Source: an uncultured Muribaculaceae bacterium (GTDB lineage Bacteria > Bacteroidota > Bacteroidia > Bacteroidales > Muribaculaceae). Taken from it: a DNA stretch of 64,000 nt. A program made the position numbers and the translations under genes. Shown in pieces: positions 9,194-18,586 of this stretch (position 1 is the stretch's first letter; each line of letters opens with the position of its first letter). Below the pieces are notes generated by a model. That model was not told the DNA's origin. It searched no databases and worked only from the letters and a program-made list of their open reading frames with translations. The stretch lies in the NCBI GenBank assembly GCA_910578395.1, contig CAJTPZ010000005.1:124001-188000 (forward strand), given 5' to 3'.

Positions 9194-10771
9194 ATGGAAG
9201 ATTTATCATCATTGATCGACTGGTCAAGAGCGCAATTCGCTATGACTGCTATCTATCATTGGCTGTTTGTCCCTCTCACCCTGGGGCTTGCGGTCATTGT
9301 AGGCGTAATGGAGACAATCTATTACCGCACGGGCAGCCGCAAATGGCTTGCTATCACAAAGTTTTGGATGACACTATTTGGTATAAATTTCGCCATGGGT
9401 GTTGCTACGGGTATTATTCTCGAATTTGAGTTTGGTACCAACTGGTCAAATTACAGTTGGTTTGTCGGGGATATTTTCGGTGCGCCGCTTGCTATTGAGG
9501 GCATTCTTGCTTTTTTCCTTGAATCAACATTTGTTGTTGTGATGTTTTTCGGGTGGAACAAGGTAAGCCGGGGCTTTCATCTTGCGTCGACATGGATTAC
9601 GGGCATAGGTGCGACTCTGTCGGCAGCCTGGATTCTTATCGCGAATGCCTGGATGCAGAATCCGACCGGCGTAAGTTTCGATCCGGCTCAGATGCGCAAC
9701 GTTATGACCGATTTTTGGGCTGTTGTGCTTAATCCTGTGGCGATCCATAAATTTATACATGCGGTTGCCAATGGCTGGGTCCTCGGCGCTGTGTTTGTGA
9801 TTTCGGTCAGTTGCTGGCTGTTGTTGAAAAAGCGTAACCACGAGTTTGCGGTCCGATCGTTCAAGGTGGCTACATGGGTTGGCTCGGCAGGTATTCTTGT
9901 GACGCTGTGGAGTGGCGATGGCTCGGCCGTCGATGTCGCTCGGTATCAGCCTATGAAACTCGCGGCTATGGAGGGTATTTACGATGGCCAGAACAGGCAG
10001 GGATTCACCGTGGTAGGTATTCTGGATCCCAAGGTGAAGCCTGGTGTGGGCGGTAATGTGGATCCGTTTCTGTTCCGTATAGAGGTGCCTGCTGTACTTT
10101 CATATCTTTGCAGCCGTGATATTGATGCGTTTGTCCCTGGAATCAACGATATTCTGTCGGGACGACGTGCCGATAGAAACGGTGAGGAATATAGAGTCCC
10201 CTCGGTCTCCGACCGCATTGTATCCGGAAAAATAGCACATAAGGCATTGAGGGATTTCGACCGTGCCCAGGCTGCTGGAAACAGCGATGCCATGCATGCG
10301 GCGTCGGATGTGATCAACTCGCGTTATCATGATTTTGGTTACGGATATCTCAGTTCTCCGCTTGAGGCGGTGCCGCCGGTCGGACTGACATTCTATTCCT
10401 TTCATATCATGGTTATTTTCGGTGGATATCTTCTCCTGTTTTTCATCATGGCATGGCTTATGGTATACTGGCGCCCGCAATGGCTTCAGATAAGGTGGTT
10501 GCAGTTGGCGGGTATTGCCACGGTCTTTGTCGCATGGATTTGTTCAGAATCAGGATGGGTTACGGCCGAAGTAGGCCGGCAGCCGTGGCTCATAGAGGGC
10601 GTTTTGCCGCGACAGGCTGCTATCTCCTATGTGTCATCTGGATCGGTTGCGCTTACCTTTACTCTATTCGCTTTGTTGTTCACGCTCCTGCTTGCAGCCG
10701 AGGTGTCGATTATGGTGAATGTGATAAGAAAGAAAAGCACAACGGAGGCCTACGCTAAATTGTCGGACTAA
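9194..10771 (+). CDS. cydA: Cytochrome bd ubiquinol oxidase subunit I
   Basis: Subunit I of the bd-type quinol oxidase, which reduces O2 with quinol electrons at very high affinity and protects anaerobes from trace oxygen. The 525-aa membrane protein has the N-terminal haem-ligand segment TAIYHWLFVPLTLGL, a second His region (HKFIHAVANGWVLGA), the FYSFHIMV segment that aligns with the Met haem b558 ligand, and the conserved GWVTAEVGRQPW. The hydrophilic Q-loop lies at roughly residues 265-385. The ATG at 9194 is chosen because an ATG at 9186 is out of frame. It is followed by cydB after 9 bp. Confidence 0.96.
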   Translation: MEDLSSLIDWSRAQFAMTAIYHWLFVPLTLGLAVIVGVMETIYYRTGSRKWLAITKFWMTLFGINFAMGVATGIILEFEFGTNWSNYSWFVGDIFGAPLAIEGILAFFLESTFVVVMFFGWNKVSRGFHLASTWITGIGATLSAAWILIANAWMQNPTGVSFDPAQMRNVMTDFWAVVLNPVAIHKFIHAVANGWVLGAVFVISVSCWLLLKKRNHEFAVRSFKVATWVGSAGILVTLWSGDGSAVDVARYQPMKLAAMEGIYDGQNRQGFTVVGILDPKVKPGVGGNVDPFLFRIEVPAVLSYLCSRDIDAFVPGINDILSGRRADRNGEEYRVPSVSDRIVSGKIAHKALRDFDRAQAAGNSDAMHAASDVINSRYHDFGYGYLSSPLEAVPPVGLTFYSFHIMVIFGGYLLLFFIMAWLMVYWRPQWLQIRWLQLAGIATVFVAWICSESGWVTAEVGRQPWLIEGVLPRQAAISYVSSGSVALTFTLFALLFTLLLAAEVSIMVNVIRKKSTTEAYAKLSD

Positions 10772-10780
10772 AAAATCTTC

Positions 10781-11941
10781 ATGGATATGCTTACCTATCA
10801 TCTTCAGGTCTATTGGTGGTTTATCATCTCTCTGCTCGGAGCTATCCTTGTGTTTTTGCTCTTTGTGCAGGGCGGCCAGAGTATGCTTCTGTCATCAAAA
10901 AGAAATAGAATGCAGATTTCCCTTATGGTCAACTCTCTTGGCCGCAAATGGGAATTGTCGTTCACTACGCTCGTGGTTTTTGGAGGCGCGTTTTTCGCAT
11001 CATTCCCGTTGTTCTATTCCACAAGTTTCGGAGGTGCCTACTGGCTTTGGATGTTGATACTTTTCAGTTTTACATTCCAGGCTGTCAGCTATGAGTTCCG
11101 TTCACGCAAAGGCAATATTTATGGTACACGGGTGTTCGACATCTTATTGTTCATCAACGGGTGCTTAGGGTGCGTGCTGCTTGGTGTCGCCGTGGGTATG
11201 TTTTTCTTCGGTGGAGAGTTCACGGTTGAAAAGGGCAATATCCTCAACGCGTCGTCGCCGGTTATTTCACGTTGGGCATCTACACATGGATTGGAGGCAA
11301 TATGCGATTGGCGCAATCTGTTGCTCGGATTTACGGTTCTGTTTCTTGCCCGTTCGCAGGCTGCCATGTTTTTTATGAACAATATAGCCGGAGATCCTAT
11401 ACTGTATCGCCGTAACCGAAGAACTCTTCTCATAAATGGCACTGCATTTGTGGTTCTGTTTCTGGTATTTCTTGCCGTACTTCTTACAACAGTCGGCTAT
11501 CGTTCGGTTTCGGTCTCCGAAGAAATCGTAATGTTCGAACCGGTGAAGTATAAGTTCGCGTTCAACTACATTGAAATGTGGTGGTGCCTGATTGCGCTTG
11601 TGACAGGCGTTGTTTCAGTGCTCTACGGCATGTTCAGGGCCATATTTTCAGTTCATTGGACAAAGGGCATATGGTACAGCGGAGCGGGCACCATACTGGT
11701 GGTTCTGTCGCTTTTCTGGGTGGCAGGATACAATGACACTCCTTATCTTGTGTCAATCACCGATCCGGCCAGTTCTCTTACGATAGTAAACAGTTCATCT
11801 ACACAGTATACACTTCAAGTAATGAGCTGGGTGTCTTTGCTTGTACCGTTTGTGGCGGCTTATATTGCCTATGTCTGGTACAAAATGGGTGCGAAACCGA
11901 TTACTCCGCGTGAGATCGAGTCGGCAGATCATAAGTATTGA
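10781..11941 (+). CDS. cydB: Cytochrome bd ubiquinol oxidase subunit II
   Basis: The second membrane subunit of cytochrome bd (386 aa, about eight to nine helices), needed to assemble the haem centres in CydA. Recognised by its place directly after cydA, its length and the conserved start WWFIISLLGAILVFLLFVQGGQ. The operon contains only cydA and cydB here, and the cydDC assembly transporter is not in the window. It ends 61 bp before ispD, which has its own promoter. Confidence 0.94.
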   Translation: MDMLTYHLQVYWWFIISLLGAILVFLLFVQGGQSMLLSSKRNRMQISLMVNSLGRKWELSFTTLVVFGGAFFASFPLFYSTSFGGAYWLWMLILFSFTFQAVSYEFRSRKGNIYGTRVFDILLFINGCLGCVLLGVAVGMFFFGGEFTVEKGNILNASSPVISRWASTHGLEAICDWRNLLLGFTVLFLARSQAAMFFMNNIAGDPILYRRNRRTLLINGTAFVVLFLVFLAVLLTTVGYRSVSVSEEIVMFEPVKYKFAFNYIEMWWCLIALVTGVVSVLYGMFRAIFSVHWTKGIWYSGAGTILVVLSLFWVAGYNDTPYLVSITDPASSLTIVNSSSTQYTLQVMSWVSLLVPFVAAYIAYVWYKMGAKPITPREIESADHKY

Positions 11942-11948
11942 CATGAAA

Positions 11949-11998
11949 TTTGTCGGCATCGAGGATTTTGGTTAGTTTTGTGATAACCACAATGCCGA
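11949..11998 (+). promoter_or_regulatory. ispD-recG promoter with nested inverted repeats
   Basis: TTTG at 11949-11952 and TAGTTTTG at 11973-11980 match both parts of the Bacteroides promoter with a 20-nt gap, predicting a start near 11987. Two inverted repeats surround the -7 box: TCGGCAT (11953-11959) with ATGCCGA (11992-11998), and TGGTTA (11969-11974) with TAACCA (11984-11989). They could be an operator or a leader stem. Confidence 0.6.
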
Positions 11999-12002
11999 TG
12001 CA

Positions 12003-12698
12003 ATGACTATTTACGCTATAATTGTTGCTGGTGGCACCGGGAGCCGGTTTGGTTCCTCGGTGCCAAAACAGTTTCTTGACCTTGGTGGAAAGCCTGTGTT
12101 GTGTCATACCTTGCAGGCTTTTCGCGATGTAATCCCTTTGTCGCGCATCGTCACTGTCGTGAGTGGCGCTATGACGACGTTCTGGAAAGAGCTTTGCGAT
12201 ACGGCCGGCATTGATCCTGGACCTATTGCCATAGGTGGTGATACACGATGGGAGTCCGTTAAAAACGGGCTTGAGGCATTGGGCGATATTGATGCTGACG
12301 ATATTGTGCTGGTTCACGATGGTGCGCGCCCGCTTGCCGGGCCGGAATTTATCTGTGCTATTGCCGGTGCATTACAGTCCACGGATGCCGACGGGGTTAT
12401 TCCTGCTATGCCGCTCACCGATTCTATCCGCCGTATATCCGCCGATGGTGTGTCTTCTGATGCTGTTGACCGTTCGCGCTACCGATCCGTGCAGACCCCG
12501 CAGGCATTTCCTGCCGGAAAACTTGCGGAGGCATTCGCGATTCCTTACAGGCCTGAATTTACCGATGAGGCTTCGATGATGGCTGCTGCCGGTTATACCG
12601 ATATCCGTCTTGTGCCCGGACAAGAACGGAACTTAAAGATAACTCGCCCGGTCGATATTGCTATTGCGGAATTTTTTTTGAATAACGGCTGTAAATGA
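12003..12698 (+). CDS. ispD: 2-C-methyl-D-erythritol 4-phosphate cytidylyltransferase
   Basis: IspD transfers CMP from CTP to methylerythritol 4-phosphate, the third step of the non-mevalonate isoprenoid pathway. The 231-aa protein starts with the nucleotide-binding loop IVAGGTGSRFGSSVPKQF, has VHDGARPL in the middle and TDEASMMAAAGY near the end, all diagnostic for IspD. Its stop overlaps the recG start by four bases, so the two are translationally coupled. The promoter immediately upstream makes it the first gene of its transcript rather than an extension of cydAB. Confidence 0.96.
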   Translation: MTIYAIIVAGGTGSRFGSSVPKQFLDLGGKPVLCHTLQAFRDVIPLSRIVTVVSGAMTTFWKELCDTAGIDPGPIAIGGDTRWESVKNGLEALGDIDADDIVLVHDGARPLAGPEFICAIAGALQSTDADGVIPAMPLTDSIRRISADGVSSDAVDRSRYRSVQTPQAFPAGKLAEAFAIPYRPEFTDEASMMAAAGYTDIRLVPGQERNLKITRPVDIAIAEFFLNNGCK

Positions 12699-14794
12699 GG
12701 TCGCTGCGCGACATAGATATTGCCTACGTCAAAGGAATAGGCCCTAAACGTGCGCGTCTGCTCACAGAGGAGTTGGGCATATCGTCGGCCTACGATCTGG
12801 TCTATAATTTCCCCACTCATTATATCGATCGATCTTCAGTGGTCGGAATCTCCGATTTTCAAGGAGATAACATGCCGTCGGTGCAGACGCGAGGCCGCTT
12901 CCTCTCTTTTACCGAACAGGGAGAGGGTGCGAAAAGTCGCCTGGTTGGTCTTTTTTCCGATGGTTCAGGCACGATGGATGTCGTTTGGTTCAGGCGTACA
13001 CGTGAGATTCGGAAAGCCTATCGTGTCGGCACAGAATATGTGTTGTTTGGTCAGCCGCGGCAGTTCAACCGTCGTTGGAGCATGGTTCATCCTGAAATCG
13101 ACCTTCCCCAGGCGATAACAGCTTCGGTAGGCCTGAGGGGTGTCTATCCGCTTACAGAAGCATTGCGTCGAAGCGGGGTGTCGACACGAAACTTCATGAC
13201 ATGGTCGGCTGCGGCACTGACGGCAGTTGGAGATGTGCCAGAGGTGCTTCCGCCTGGCATTGTGGCAAAACACAATCTCATGTCGCTGAAAGACGCGTTG
13301 TGGCAGATGCATTGCCCTGATAACCTCGGTATGCTTGAAAGAGCCCGCGAGCGGATGAAATATGAAGAGCTGTTTTTTCTCCAGCTTAACATTCAGCGAT
13401 ATAGCCGCAAACGCACGCCGGGATTGCAGGGTTTGAGATTTCCGCGAATAGGGCAGATTTTCAATAACTTCTACAATACTTGTCTTCCTTTTGAACTTAC
13501 AGGTGCACAAAAGAGGGTTATAAAAGAGATACGCCGCGACATGGATTCAGGACGTCAGATGAATCGTTTGCTTCAAGGGGATGTCGGTAGCGGAAAAACC
13601 CTCGTCGCACTTATGTCTATGCTGATTGCTCTTGACAACGGCACACAGGCATGCATGATGGCGCCAACCGAAATTCTTGCCGGCCAGCACTACGTGACTC
13701 TGCGTTCGTTGGCGGCAAAGGCGGGAGTGTCTGTTGCGCTCCTTACAGGATCGACTCCGGCAAAAGAGCGTGATGAGATACACCGCAGGCTGCTCGATGG
13801 ATCGCTTGACATTATTGTCGGCACTCATGCGCTCATTGAGGACTCGGTGCAGTTCCGCCGTCTTGGTCTGGCGGTTATTGACGAGCAACACCGTTTTGGG
13901 GTGGTACAGCGCGCACGATTGTGGAAAAAGAACTCCGATATCCCTCCGCATGTGCTTGTTATGACAGCTACTCCCATTCCACGCACTCTTGCCATGACTG
14001 TCTATGGCGATCTCGATGTGTCAGTTATCGACGAGCTTCCTCCCGGACGTAAGCCTGTGCAGACCCTTTTGCGGTTTGATCAGCAGAGGGCTCAGGTTTA
14101 TAGGGCGCTTGGCAGCGAACTTGCCAAGGGGCGTCAGGCCTATATAGTCTATCCGCTTATTGAAGAAAATGAGAAGCTTGAGATGCGCTCGCTCGAAGAG
14201 GGTTTTGAGATAATAAAAGACACATTTCCACACTATCGTGTGGCAATGGTGCATGGACGCATGAAACCGTCCGAAAAAGACTGGCAGATGCAGATTTTTG
14301 CATCCGGTCAGGCACGCATACTTGTAGCGACAACAGTGATTGAGGTAGGTGTTAATGTCCCCAATGCTACTGTTATGATCATTGAGAATGCCGAGCGTTT
14401 TGGTCTCAGTCAGCTACATCAGCTGCGAGGACGTGTAGGGCGTGGTGGTGACCAGAGTTATTGCATACTCATGTCGAAGTATAAGATCGCTAAAGAAACA
14501 CGGCGGCGCCTTGAGATAATGACATCTACGACCGACGGTTTTGTTGTGGCTGAGGCTGACCTGAAGATGCGCGGTCCGGGCGATATCGAGGGTACGATGC
14601 AGAGCGGCATAGCCTTTGATCTGCATGTGGCCTCCCTTGTAGCCGATGGCCGGATTGTCGAGATGACACGTCGTGATGTAGAGCAGATTCTCGACAATGA
14701 TCCTGCGTTGTGCCGACCTGAAAACAGGACGATATCTTCCGAGATGGCTTTGCGCGATGCACGTCGTCCCAAAGGGTACTCTCTTATCAGCTGA
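12695..14794 (+). CDS. recG: ATP-dependent DNA helicase RecG
   Basis: RecG is a superfamily 2 helicase that remodels stalled forks and branched DNA. The 699-aa protein has an N-terminal wedge/OB region (about residues 10-250) and helicase motifs: Walker A GDVGSGKT, DEQHRFGV in place of a DEAD box, and TATPIPRT. A second RecA-like domain and the C-terminal RecG motif (RGPGDIEGTMQSG) follow. It overlaps ispD by 4 bp. Its stop lies 10 bp from the stop of a convergent lipoprotein gene with no obvious terminator between them. Confidence 0.97.
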   Translation: MRSLRDIDIAYVKGIGPKRARLLTEELGISSAYDLVYNFPTHYIDRSSVVGISDFQGDNMPSVQTRGRFLSFTEQGEGAKSRLVGLFSDGSGTMDVVWFRRTREIRKAYRVGTEYVLFGQPRQFNRRWSMVHPEIDLPQAITASVGLRGVYPLTEALRRSGVSTRNFMTWSAAALTAVGDVPEVLPPGIVAKHNLMSLKDALWQMHCPDNLGMLERARERMKYEELFFLQLNIQRYSRKRTPGLQGLRFPRIGQIFNNFYNTCLPFELTGAQKRVIKEIRRDMDSGRQMNRLLQGDVGSGKTLVALMSMLIALDNGTQACMMAPTEILAGQHYVTLRSLAAKAGVSVALLTGSTPAKERDEIHRRLLDGSLDIIVGTHALIEDSVQFRRLGLAVIDEQHRFGVVQRARLWKKNSDIPPHVLVMTATPIPRTLAMTVYGDLDVSVIDELPPGRKPVQTLLRFDQQRAQVYRALGSELAKGRQAYIVYPLIEENEKLEMRSLEEGFEIIKDTFPHYRVAMVHGRMKPSEKDWQMQIFASGQARILVATTVIEVGVNVPNATVMIIENAERFGLSQLHQLRGRVGRGGDQSYCILMSKYKIAKETRRRLEIMTSTTDGFVVAEADLKMRGPGDIEGTMQSGIAFDLHVASLVADGRIVEMTRRDVEQILDNDPALCRPENRTISSEMALRDARRPKGYSLIS

Positions 14795-14804
14795 CCCCAC
14801 CACC

Positions 14805-16361
14805 TCACTGATGCTGTCTCGTCGCCGGCTGATCCGAATAAATGATGTGGTTCGGACAGCTGATCGATACACCATCGGCAGGATTAAGCCATTTGAACTC
14901 AAGAGTGTGCTTCCCTTTCGGCAACTCATAGGTCCAGAATATATCCAGCCGGCGGTCGTGGAATGCTGCCGGCATTTTGAAACTTTCGACAAGTTTGCCG
15001 TCGAGATAGGCCTCTATCTCCGCCACATAGCTCTGATCGGCGGAGCGTACTTCTCCATTCACGGCTATTCCGGTTCCTTCAAACTCGATAGTGCCTATAT
15101 CCGAGATCGTGTTGTCATTGTGCACCACTTGCTCTACAGGATAGAGACCCGGAAACGACTGTTCGAAACGTACCGGCTCGACATTCTGTGTCTTTATGCT
15201 CACCTCGTTTCCGCCGATCTTGCCTCCGTTTCTTTCGATCAGCTGCAGAGCCTGATCCATGCTCATCGAATAGGTCTTGTTCAGAGAGATGTCGGTATAG
15301 GCGAAATTCATATCCTCGACCTCGCGAAGATTCTTCATCCAGTGTTCCGGTATGTTGCTGTATCCCATCATTGTGCCGAGTATGCCGGCAGCCGAGGCAG
15401 GATTGCAGTCCGAGTCCTGTCCGCAGCGTGTAGAGATGTCGATGGTCTTGAAGAAATCACCCTGGCCGTATAGAAGCCCGATCACTATATAGGCGCTGTT
15501 GACGGTTGCATCGATATTGAGCGGAGCATATACACCTTCGGGGCACCACTTGTCATTGTCATAATGTTTCTCGACCTCGGACCAGGTCTGTTTCCAGTCG
15601 TCGGGATACTGGCGGCACCAGCTGATCACGTCAGAGATTACCTTATTGTATAAACTCTGTTCGGGGATCGACTTCAGAGCCTCGGTCACGATGTAATTTA
15701 TGTCGTCGCTGACAAAAGCCAGTGCGTACATGTTGGCCACATATACGCCGCCATACCAGCCGTCGCCGTAGGCAAGTATATGGCCGATCTTGTCGGATAT
15801 CTCCGATGCTGTCTGCGGCATACCCGGACTCATAAGCCCTGCAAAGTCGGCCTCGATCTGAAAATCGATATCGTCGGCATGAGGCGAGTTGCGCCAGTGC
15901 CCCGATTCAGGAGGCATGATGCCTTTGTATAGGATATTGTATCTGGCAGCCTGATTTCCGTGCCAGAGCGAGTATTCGGCGTTGGCAAATGCTAAGGCGA
16001 ACGAGTCGACAGGAGCGTCGAGACCAAGACGGTCGAAGATATCCACAAACGTCAGATCCATGTAGATGTCGTCATAAAGCCACGGATTGTTCTCGTAATA
16101 ATGTTTGATGTAGTGGTCGGGCCAGTTGATGGGAATAGAGTCGGCGATCATGATTCCGCGGTAGTTGAACTCCGTAGGCCCTCCGTAGGTGCAGCCTATC
16201 GTCTGGCCTGCCCAGCCGCCCTTGATCTTGTCGAGCAGAACCTCTTTGCTCATTGTCACCTCTGCCGGTACATCTGTATTACTATGTCTTCCGGTGCACG
16301 CTGTGAGTCCCGAAGCCAACACCGCCATGGCGATTATTGTTGCTTTTCCTGCGTGTTGCAT
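14805..16361 (-). CDS. Exported ADP-ribosylglycohydrolase-family lipoprotein
   Basis: A 518-aa lipoprotein with a signal ending in the lipobox LTAC. After it comes a domain of the ADP-ribosyl-[dinitrogen reductase] hydrolase/ARH family: GGWAGQTIGCTYGGPTEF near the start, YDDIYMDLTF, and the metal-site motif GQDSDCNPASAAGILG. A C-terminal beta-rich region (about residues 390-510) may bind carbohydrate. Classical ARH enzymes remove ADP-ribose from proteins or nucleic acids in the cytosol, whereas this one is exported and lipidated. The metal residues of the motif are kept, so it may be active, but the substrate is unknown; glycosidic substrates are possible. It is divergent from the glycogen operon. 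Confidence 0.8.
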   Translation of the reverse strand: MQHAGKATIIAMAVLASGLTACTGRHSNTDVPAEVTMSKEVLLDKIKGGWAGQTIGCTYGGPTEFNYRGIMIADSIPINWPDHYIKHYYENNPWLYDDIYMDLTFVDIFDRLGLDAPVDSFALAFANAEYSLWHGNQAARYNILYKGIMPPESGHWRNSPHADDIDFQIEADFAGLMSPGMPQTASEISDKIGHILAYGDGWYGGVYVANMYALAFVSDDINYIVTEALKSIPEQSLYNKVISDVISWCRQYPDDWKQTWSEVEKHYDNDKWCPEGVYAPLNIDATVNSAYIVIGLLYGQGDFFKTIDISTRCGQDSDCNPASAAGILGTMMGYSNIPEHWMKNLREVEDMNFAYTDISLNKTYSMSMDQALQLIERNGGKIGGNEVSIKTQNVEPVRFEQSFPGLYPVEQVVHNDNTISDIGTIEFEGTGIAVNGEVRSADQSYVAEIEAYLDGKLVESFKMPAAFHDRRLDIFWTYELPKGKHTLEFKWLNPADGVSISCPNHIIYSDQPATRQHQ

Positions 16362-16603
16362 CTAATTTGGTAAGATAATGTTAGGGTATTAGTTTAGGGG
16401 TATGCGAAGATATAAAAATCCGTCGGTTATTTTGGGTTAAATGACACATGCGAATGATTATTTCGGCAAAAATTTTATAAAAAATTTGTTATTTCACGAG
16501 GAACATTTTACATTAGGGCTGTGTTGCGTGGCTATGAGACCAAAATCTCGCATTTTAGCTATTGCGATAACCATTGAAAAACATTTAAAGACAACCAAAA
16601 TAA

Positions 16604-18568
16604 ATGAGCTATCTCAAGTTTGATAAGAATCTTCTGATTAATCTCGAGCAATCTTTGCCAAAAGAAATATTGCGCACAAATCGGGCAGGTGCTTATCATT
16701 GTACATCTATCGTGGGATGCAATACCCGCAAGCAGCACGGACTGCTTGTAGTTCCGGTTGAGGAACTGGGACATCGCTCTCATGTGCTGCTTTCTACACT
16801 CGACGAGACTGTCATACAGCATGGCGCTCCGTTTAACCTTGGCATACACCGTTATCAGGGTGGGATCTATAGTCCTAACGGACACAAGTATATACGTGAG
16901 TTTGATTGCGAGAGAGTGCCGCGCATCACCTATCGTGTGGGGGGCGTGATACTCACAAAGGAGAAAGTGTTTATATCGGGCGAAAACCGCCTTTTGATCC
17001 GTTACACACTTGTCGACGCACATTCACCTACTACATTGCAGTTCCGTCCGTTTCTGGCGTTTCGCGATGTAAATGAACTTTGTCTTGCAAACGACAGGCT
17101 CGATTCTGAAGTCAAGCCGTGTGACAATGGAGTGTGCTCATGCATGTACGATAAGTATCCTACTCTCTACATGCAGTTCTCGCGTAAGCCCGAATGGGTT
17201 TATGATCCGCATTGGTACAATGGCATCGAATATGTCAAGGATCTTGAGCGGGGAGTGCCGTATACCGAAGATCTATGGGTGCCTGGCTATTTTTCCATTC
17301 CCATCAAGAAAGGAGAAAGTATTATTTTCTCGGCCGGCGTGAGTGAAGTTAAGCCGCGTTCGCTTTCAAAGCTGTTTGAGGCCGAACTGACAACCCGGAC
17401 TGCACGGTCCTCGTTTTTCAATTGTCTGAAAAATTCTGCCAAGCAGCTTTATCTGCGCGACGGAGAGAAAGAATACATGCTCTCTGGATATCCATGGGGT
17501 ACGGTACTTGCCAGAAACACATTCATGTCTCTTCCTGGCAATACACTCGCCATAGGCCATCGCGAGGATTTTGAGCGCATCATGGATACTGCTGTAGATG
17601 CTCTTGACCGTTTCATGGACACAGGAAATATCGACAACCGGATTCATGGAATAGACCTTCCTGATATTCCGTTGTGGGCTGTGTGGGCTATACAGCAGTT
17701 TGCAAAAAACGAAGGAGACGATGCCGCACGTGAGAAGTATCTCGGAAAGGTGCGTCATATCATGGATTACATTATCGACAACCGTCATCCTAACCTGCAT
17801 GTCGATCACACTACCGGTTTGTTGGTGACCTATGGAGAAGACAAACCCGTGTCGTGGATGAATTCGATGCTTAACGGTCGGCCTGTCATTCCGCGTACAG
17901 GCATGCTCGTAGAATTCAATGCATTGTGGTATAATGCGCTCATGTTTGCGTCACATCTGGTTGAAGGTGATGACACTCTCACCGATGACCATGACCGCTG
18001 GTTGGCGCAAGCCGAAAAAATGAAAGCGCCGTTTGTCGAAACCTTCCTCAATGGTTACGGTTATCTCTATGATTATGTAAACGGCAATTATGCAGACCCT
18101 TCGGTGCGTCCAAATATGGCTATTGCTATAGGGCTTGACTATTCGCCGCTCGATCGTCGACAGCGCAAAAGTGTGCTCGATGTTGTCACGCGTGAATTGC
18201 TTACTCCAAAAGGACTTCGCTCTCTGTCTCCTAAAAGCTACGGCTATCGGCCTTTCTATCTCGGTTCGCCGGAAGAGCGTGAGCTCGCTCTTCATCAGGG
18301 GCCCGCACGTCCGTGGCTTATAGGATTTTATGCCGACGCTTGTTTTAAAGTCTATGGACTTGGAGCGATTTCCTATATTGACCGTATGCTCATAGGTTTT
18401 GAAGAAGAGATGTCGCAGGGGTGTATAGGCTCTCTCTCGCAACTATATGACGGCAATCCGCCGTTTGCCGGACGAGGCGCGATAAGCCATGCCACAAATG
18501 TGGCCGAAGTTTTGCGCACTCTCCGCACAATCAAGAGACTTAATACAGCAACTAATACCCATCCTTAA
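16604..18568 (+). CDS. Glycogen debranching enzyme (amylo-alpha-1,6-glucosidase family)
   Basis: A 654-aa cytosolic enzyme with an N-terminal GDE_N domain (starting about residue 18; TNRAGAYHCTSIVGCNTRKQHGLLV) and a C-terminal (alpha/alpha)6 GDE_C domain with LSGYPWGTVLARNTFMSLPG and DIPLWAVWAIQQF. It removes alpha-1,6 branches of glycogen. No signal peptide is seen, which favours storage glycogen over dietary starch. It is the first of three plus-strand genes; the GT4 synthase follows after 18 bp. No clear TAnnTTTG box was found in the 242 bp upstream, so its promoter is unassigned. Confidence 0.92.
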   Translation: MSYLKFDKNLLINLEQSLPKEILRTNRAGAYHCTSIVGCNTRKQHGLLVVPVEELGHRSHVLLSTLDETVIQHGAPFNLGIHRYQGGIYSPNGHKYIREFDCERVPRITYRVGGVILTKEKVFISGENRLLIRYTLVDAHSPTTLQFRPFLAFRDVNELCLANDRLDSEVKPCDNGVCSCMYDKYPTLYMQFSRKPEWVYDPHWYNGIEYVKDLERGVPYTEDLWVPGYFSIPIKKGESIIFSAGVSEVKPRSLSKLFEAELTTRTARSSFFNCLKNSAKQLYLRDGEKEYMLSGYPWGTVLARNTFMSLPGNTLAIGHREDFERIMDTAVDALDRFMDTGNIDNRIHGIDLPDIPLWAVWAIQQFAKNEGDDAAREKYLGKVRHIMDYIIDNRHPNLHVDHTTGLLVTYGEDKPVSWMNSMLNGRPVIPRTGMLVEFNALWYNALMFASHLVEGDDTLTDDHDRWLAQAEKMKAPFVETFLNGYGYLYDYVNGNYADPSVRPNMAIAIGLDYSPLDRRQRKSVLDVVTRELLTPKGLRSLSPKSYGYRPFYLGSPEERELALHQGPARPWLIGFYADACFKVYGLGAISYIDRMLIGFEEEMSQGCIGSLSQLYDGNPPFAGRGAISHATNVAEVLRTLRTIKRLNTATNTHP

Positions 18569-18586
18569 TTCGGTAAAACACAAATT

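Noticed and set aside
12965..13510. 181-aa minus-strand open frame inside recG
   Set aside because: recG is intact with all helicase motifs; the antisense frame shows composition typical of a shadow frame.
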